NCBI GenBank assembly: GCA_023333565.1 | Contig: JAJKFH010003493.1 | Location: 248,001-312,000 of the forward strand | Reading direction: 5' to 3' | DNA length: 64,000 nucleotides | DNA from: Puffinus mauretanicus | Taxonomy: Eukaryota > Chordata > Aves > Procellariiformes > Procellariidae | Part shown: positions 62,780 through 64,000 of the stretch, piece by piece | Layout of the letters: each line of letters opens with the position of its first letter | Position numbering within the stretch: position 1 is the stretch's first letter | Notes under the pieces: generated by a model | The model's database searches: none | Told to the model about the DNA's origin: nothing | What the model saw: only the letters and a program-made list of their open reading frames with translations | Position numbers and translations under genes: made by a program

Positions 62780-62990
62780 AGCTATGATTGCATTTTATAA
62801 AATCGTAAGTGGCATGAAAAAGATTCATAGGGAACAAGAGCCTTCTGTCTCTTCCAATACAAGAATTAGCAGGCAATCAATGAAATCAACATTGCAAGTC
62901 TAGAGCAAGCAGAGGAGATGGTTCTTCGAAGAACATATAGTTAAATTGAAGAATTTCTCATGGCTGGATGTTGTGCTGCCAAAATTTTAA
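62780..62990 (+). mobile_element. Old CR1/L3-like LINE relic, 3' part of ORF2
   Basis: The plus strand translates at 62786-62900 as MIAFYKIVSGMKKIHREQE followed by SNTRISRQSMK, which lines up with the [12 protein letters not shown]...[10 protein letters not shown] region of the younger CR1 at 53.8 kb. Downstream, around 62935-62985, a GTTAAATTGAAGAATTTCTC stretch and GGATGTTGTG match the old family's version of the 'NxWNSLPxxVV' coding segment. The blocks are in the right order over about 200 bp. It is the clearest of the old fragments here. Confidence 0.75.
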
Positions 62991-64000
62991 AAGCAAAAAA
63001 GGCAGGATAAATTCTTTATTTGGGGGTGGAGAGGCAGTTCTACAGAAGGCTATTCAATACAAGCTCAGGAAACGCCAAATTGCAAATTGCTGGAGGCTAG
63101 GAGAGCACTCTGGGGAAGTATCCTCAGATGCTTGCCTGGTTCTTGTACTCCTCTGTTGGCAAGTGCTATAGTGTACTATCAGAAAGAGAATCTGATGTCA
63201 GGAGACCTTTGTTCTAGCCCAATATGACCAGTTTTACATTCTTATATCACTTACATTTATTTTGATCACATCAAAGTTAGTCTAATGTGACTGCAAATAG
63301 AATTCAACCCTTCATATCATCATAACCTCCCTTACTGAGCACAAATACACAAAGGGAAAGTCCAAGGACTAAAAAATTCAATGAGCTGCCATCATGACTC
63401 AGTTTGTTGCATGTATCACGAGGAAAGCCTAATCTGATAATTTTATACAATGGAAAAATAGAGGGTTTTTTCCAGCGACAAAAATTATCATTCATTAGTG
63501 AACAAAATTGCATCTAAACCTAAATTTATTTAGATTACAGCCGAACCACTCAGACATGTCGGTTGAATGGGAGACATTCATTAATAAGGAAATAACAAGC
63601 AGAGTATTCACTAATACAGTAACATTTAGATATTCAGAGGGAGATGCATATGTACACAGGGAATATCTATGCATATTACTAGTAGATTTGTGTTTACTGG
63701 CAGAATACGCACCTGTGTATTTCCAGGCTGATGAGCTGTTACACAGGCACTCACATCAACTTTGAAGAAAGGCTACTGAAGTTTGCACACCTGCTTTCCA
63801 AATCAAACAAAATAATCTGAAAGTGGCCTGATTTTCACACAAATCACATTGCTTTGTTGAATCTGTGTCTCCGGCCAGCTAAGTGGTACCCCAAAAAGCA
63901 TGCACATATCCTCCCGCTGGTGGTCATGTGAATCATCTCCTCCTCCTCCTGAGGAAGCATGCTAGATACAATGATTTTTTGTTTCTCACCTTACAAAAGC
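62991..64000. other. Unique AT-rich sequence, no supported gene
   Basis: Includes the possible MIR fragment at 63190-63245. An 85-codon frame at 63508-63765 has no recognisable domain. The window ends in unique sequence. Confidence 0.55.
63190..63245 (+). mobile_element. Possible MIR-like SINE fragment
   Basis: The GATGTCAGGAGACCTTTGTT stretch followed by CTAGCCCAATATGACCAG resembles the 'AGTCAGGAGACCTGGGTTC' and 'TAATCCCGGCTCTGCCAC' part of MIR elements. Only about 45 bp match and the rest of the element is not visible, so this could be chance. Confidence 0.3.

Noticed and set aside
1..64000. CRISPR arrays, bacterial operons, integrated viral genomes or endogenous retrovirus LTRs
   Set aside because: No regularly spaced repeats, no Shine-Dalgarno-linked gene strings, no gag/pol/env blocks other than the CR1 reverse transcriptase, and no paired LTRs were seen.

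Overview
This is vertebrate nuclear DNA, almost certainly from a bird. The best evidence is a 5'-truncated CR1 non-LTR retrotransposon on the minus strand (about 53711-54561). Its reverse-transcriptase C-terminal region is readable, its 3' UTR is about 80 bp, and it ends in the 8-bp ATTCTATG-type tail typical of avian CR1. The low repeat density, the AT-rich background and the lack of abundant young SINEs also fit a bird. The exact species and chromosome cannot be read from the sequence.

No host protein-coding gene can be supported in the 64 kb. The open reading frames are short and spread over both strands. They show no recognisable domains, and their lengths are what roughly 40% GC non-coding DNA gives by chance. 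The window is best read as an intergenic gene desert or the inside of a very long intron, and the sequence does not decide between the two.

Layout. Region 1-12.7 kb is unique AT-rich DNA with an 85-nt polypyrimidine tract (1096-1180) and a small CpG-containing, strongly self-complementary patch (2599-2695) followed by a splice-site-bounded segment (2807-2900). Region 12.7-14 kb holds two old CR1-like LINE fragments and a GC- and CpG-rich patch (13640-13950). Region 14-38 kb is unique DNA with a 47-bp tandem duplication (17191-17286), a long T tract (22562-22602), a MIR-like SINE relic (24685-24835) and several A-rich tracts. Region 38-48 kb holds a second CpG-rich patch (41880-42070) with a NotI site, an old CR1-like fragment (46265-46530), a possible hAT relic and a (TG)n microsatellite. 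Region 48-64 kb holds a perfect 11-bp-stem hairpin (48842-48869), the younger CR1 (53711-54561) and two more old CR1-like fragments (58990-59130 and 62780-62990).

The five old CR1/L3-like fragments all lie on the plus strand, and the younger CR1 lies on the minus strand. I found no convincing undescribed biological system. The items most worth checking are the structured element at 2599-2695, three segments with good splice signals (2807-2900, 44322-44396, 48220-48465), the two CpG patches as possible start sites of unannotated transcripts, and a few stretches that look like conserved regulatory DNA. All of these are hypotheses.
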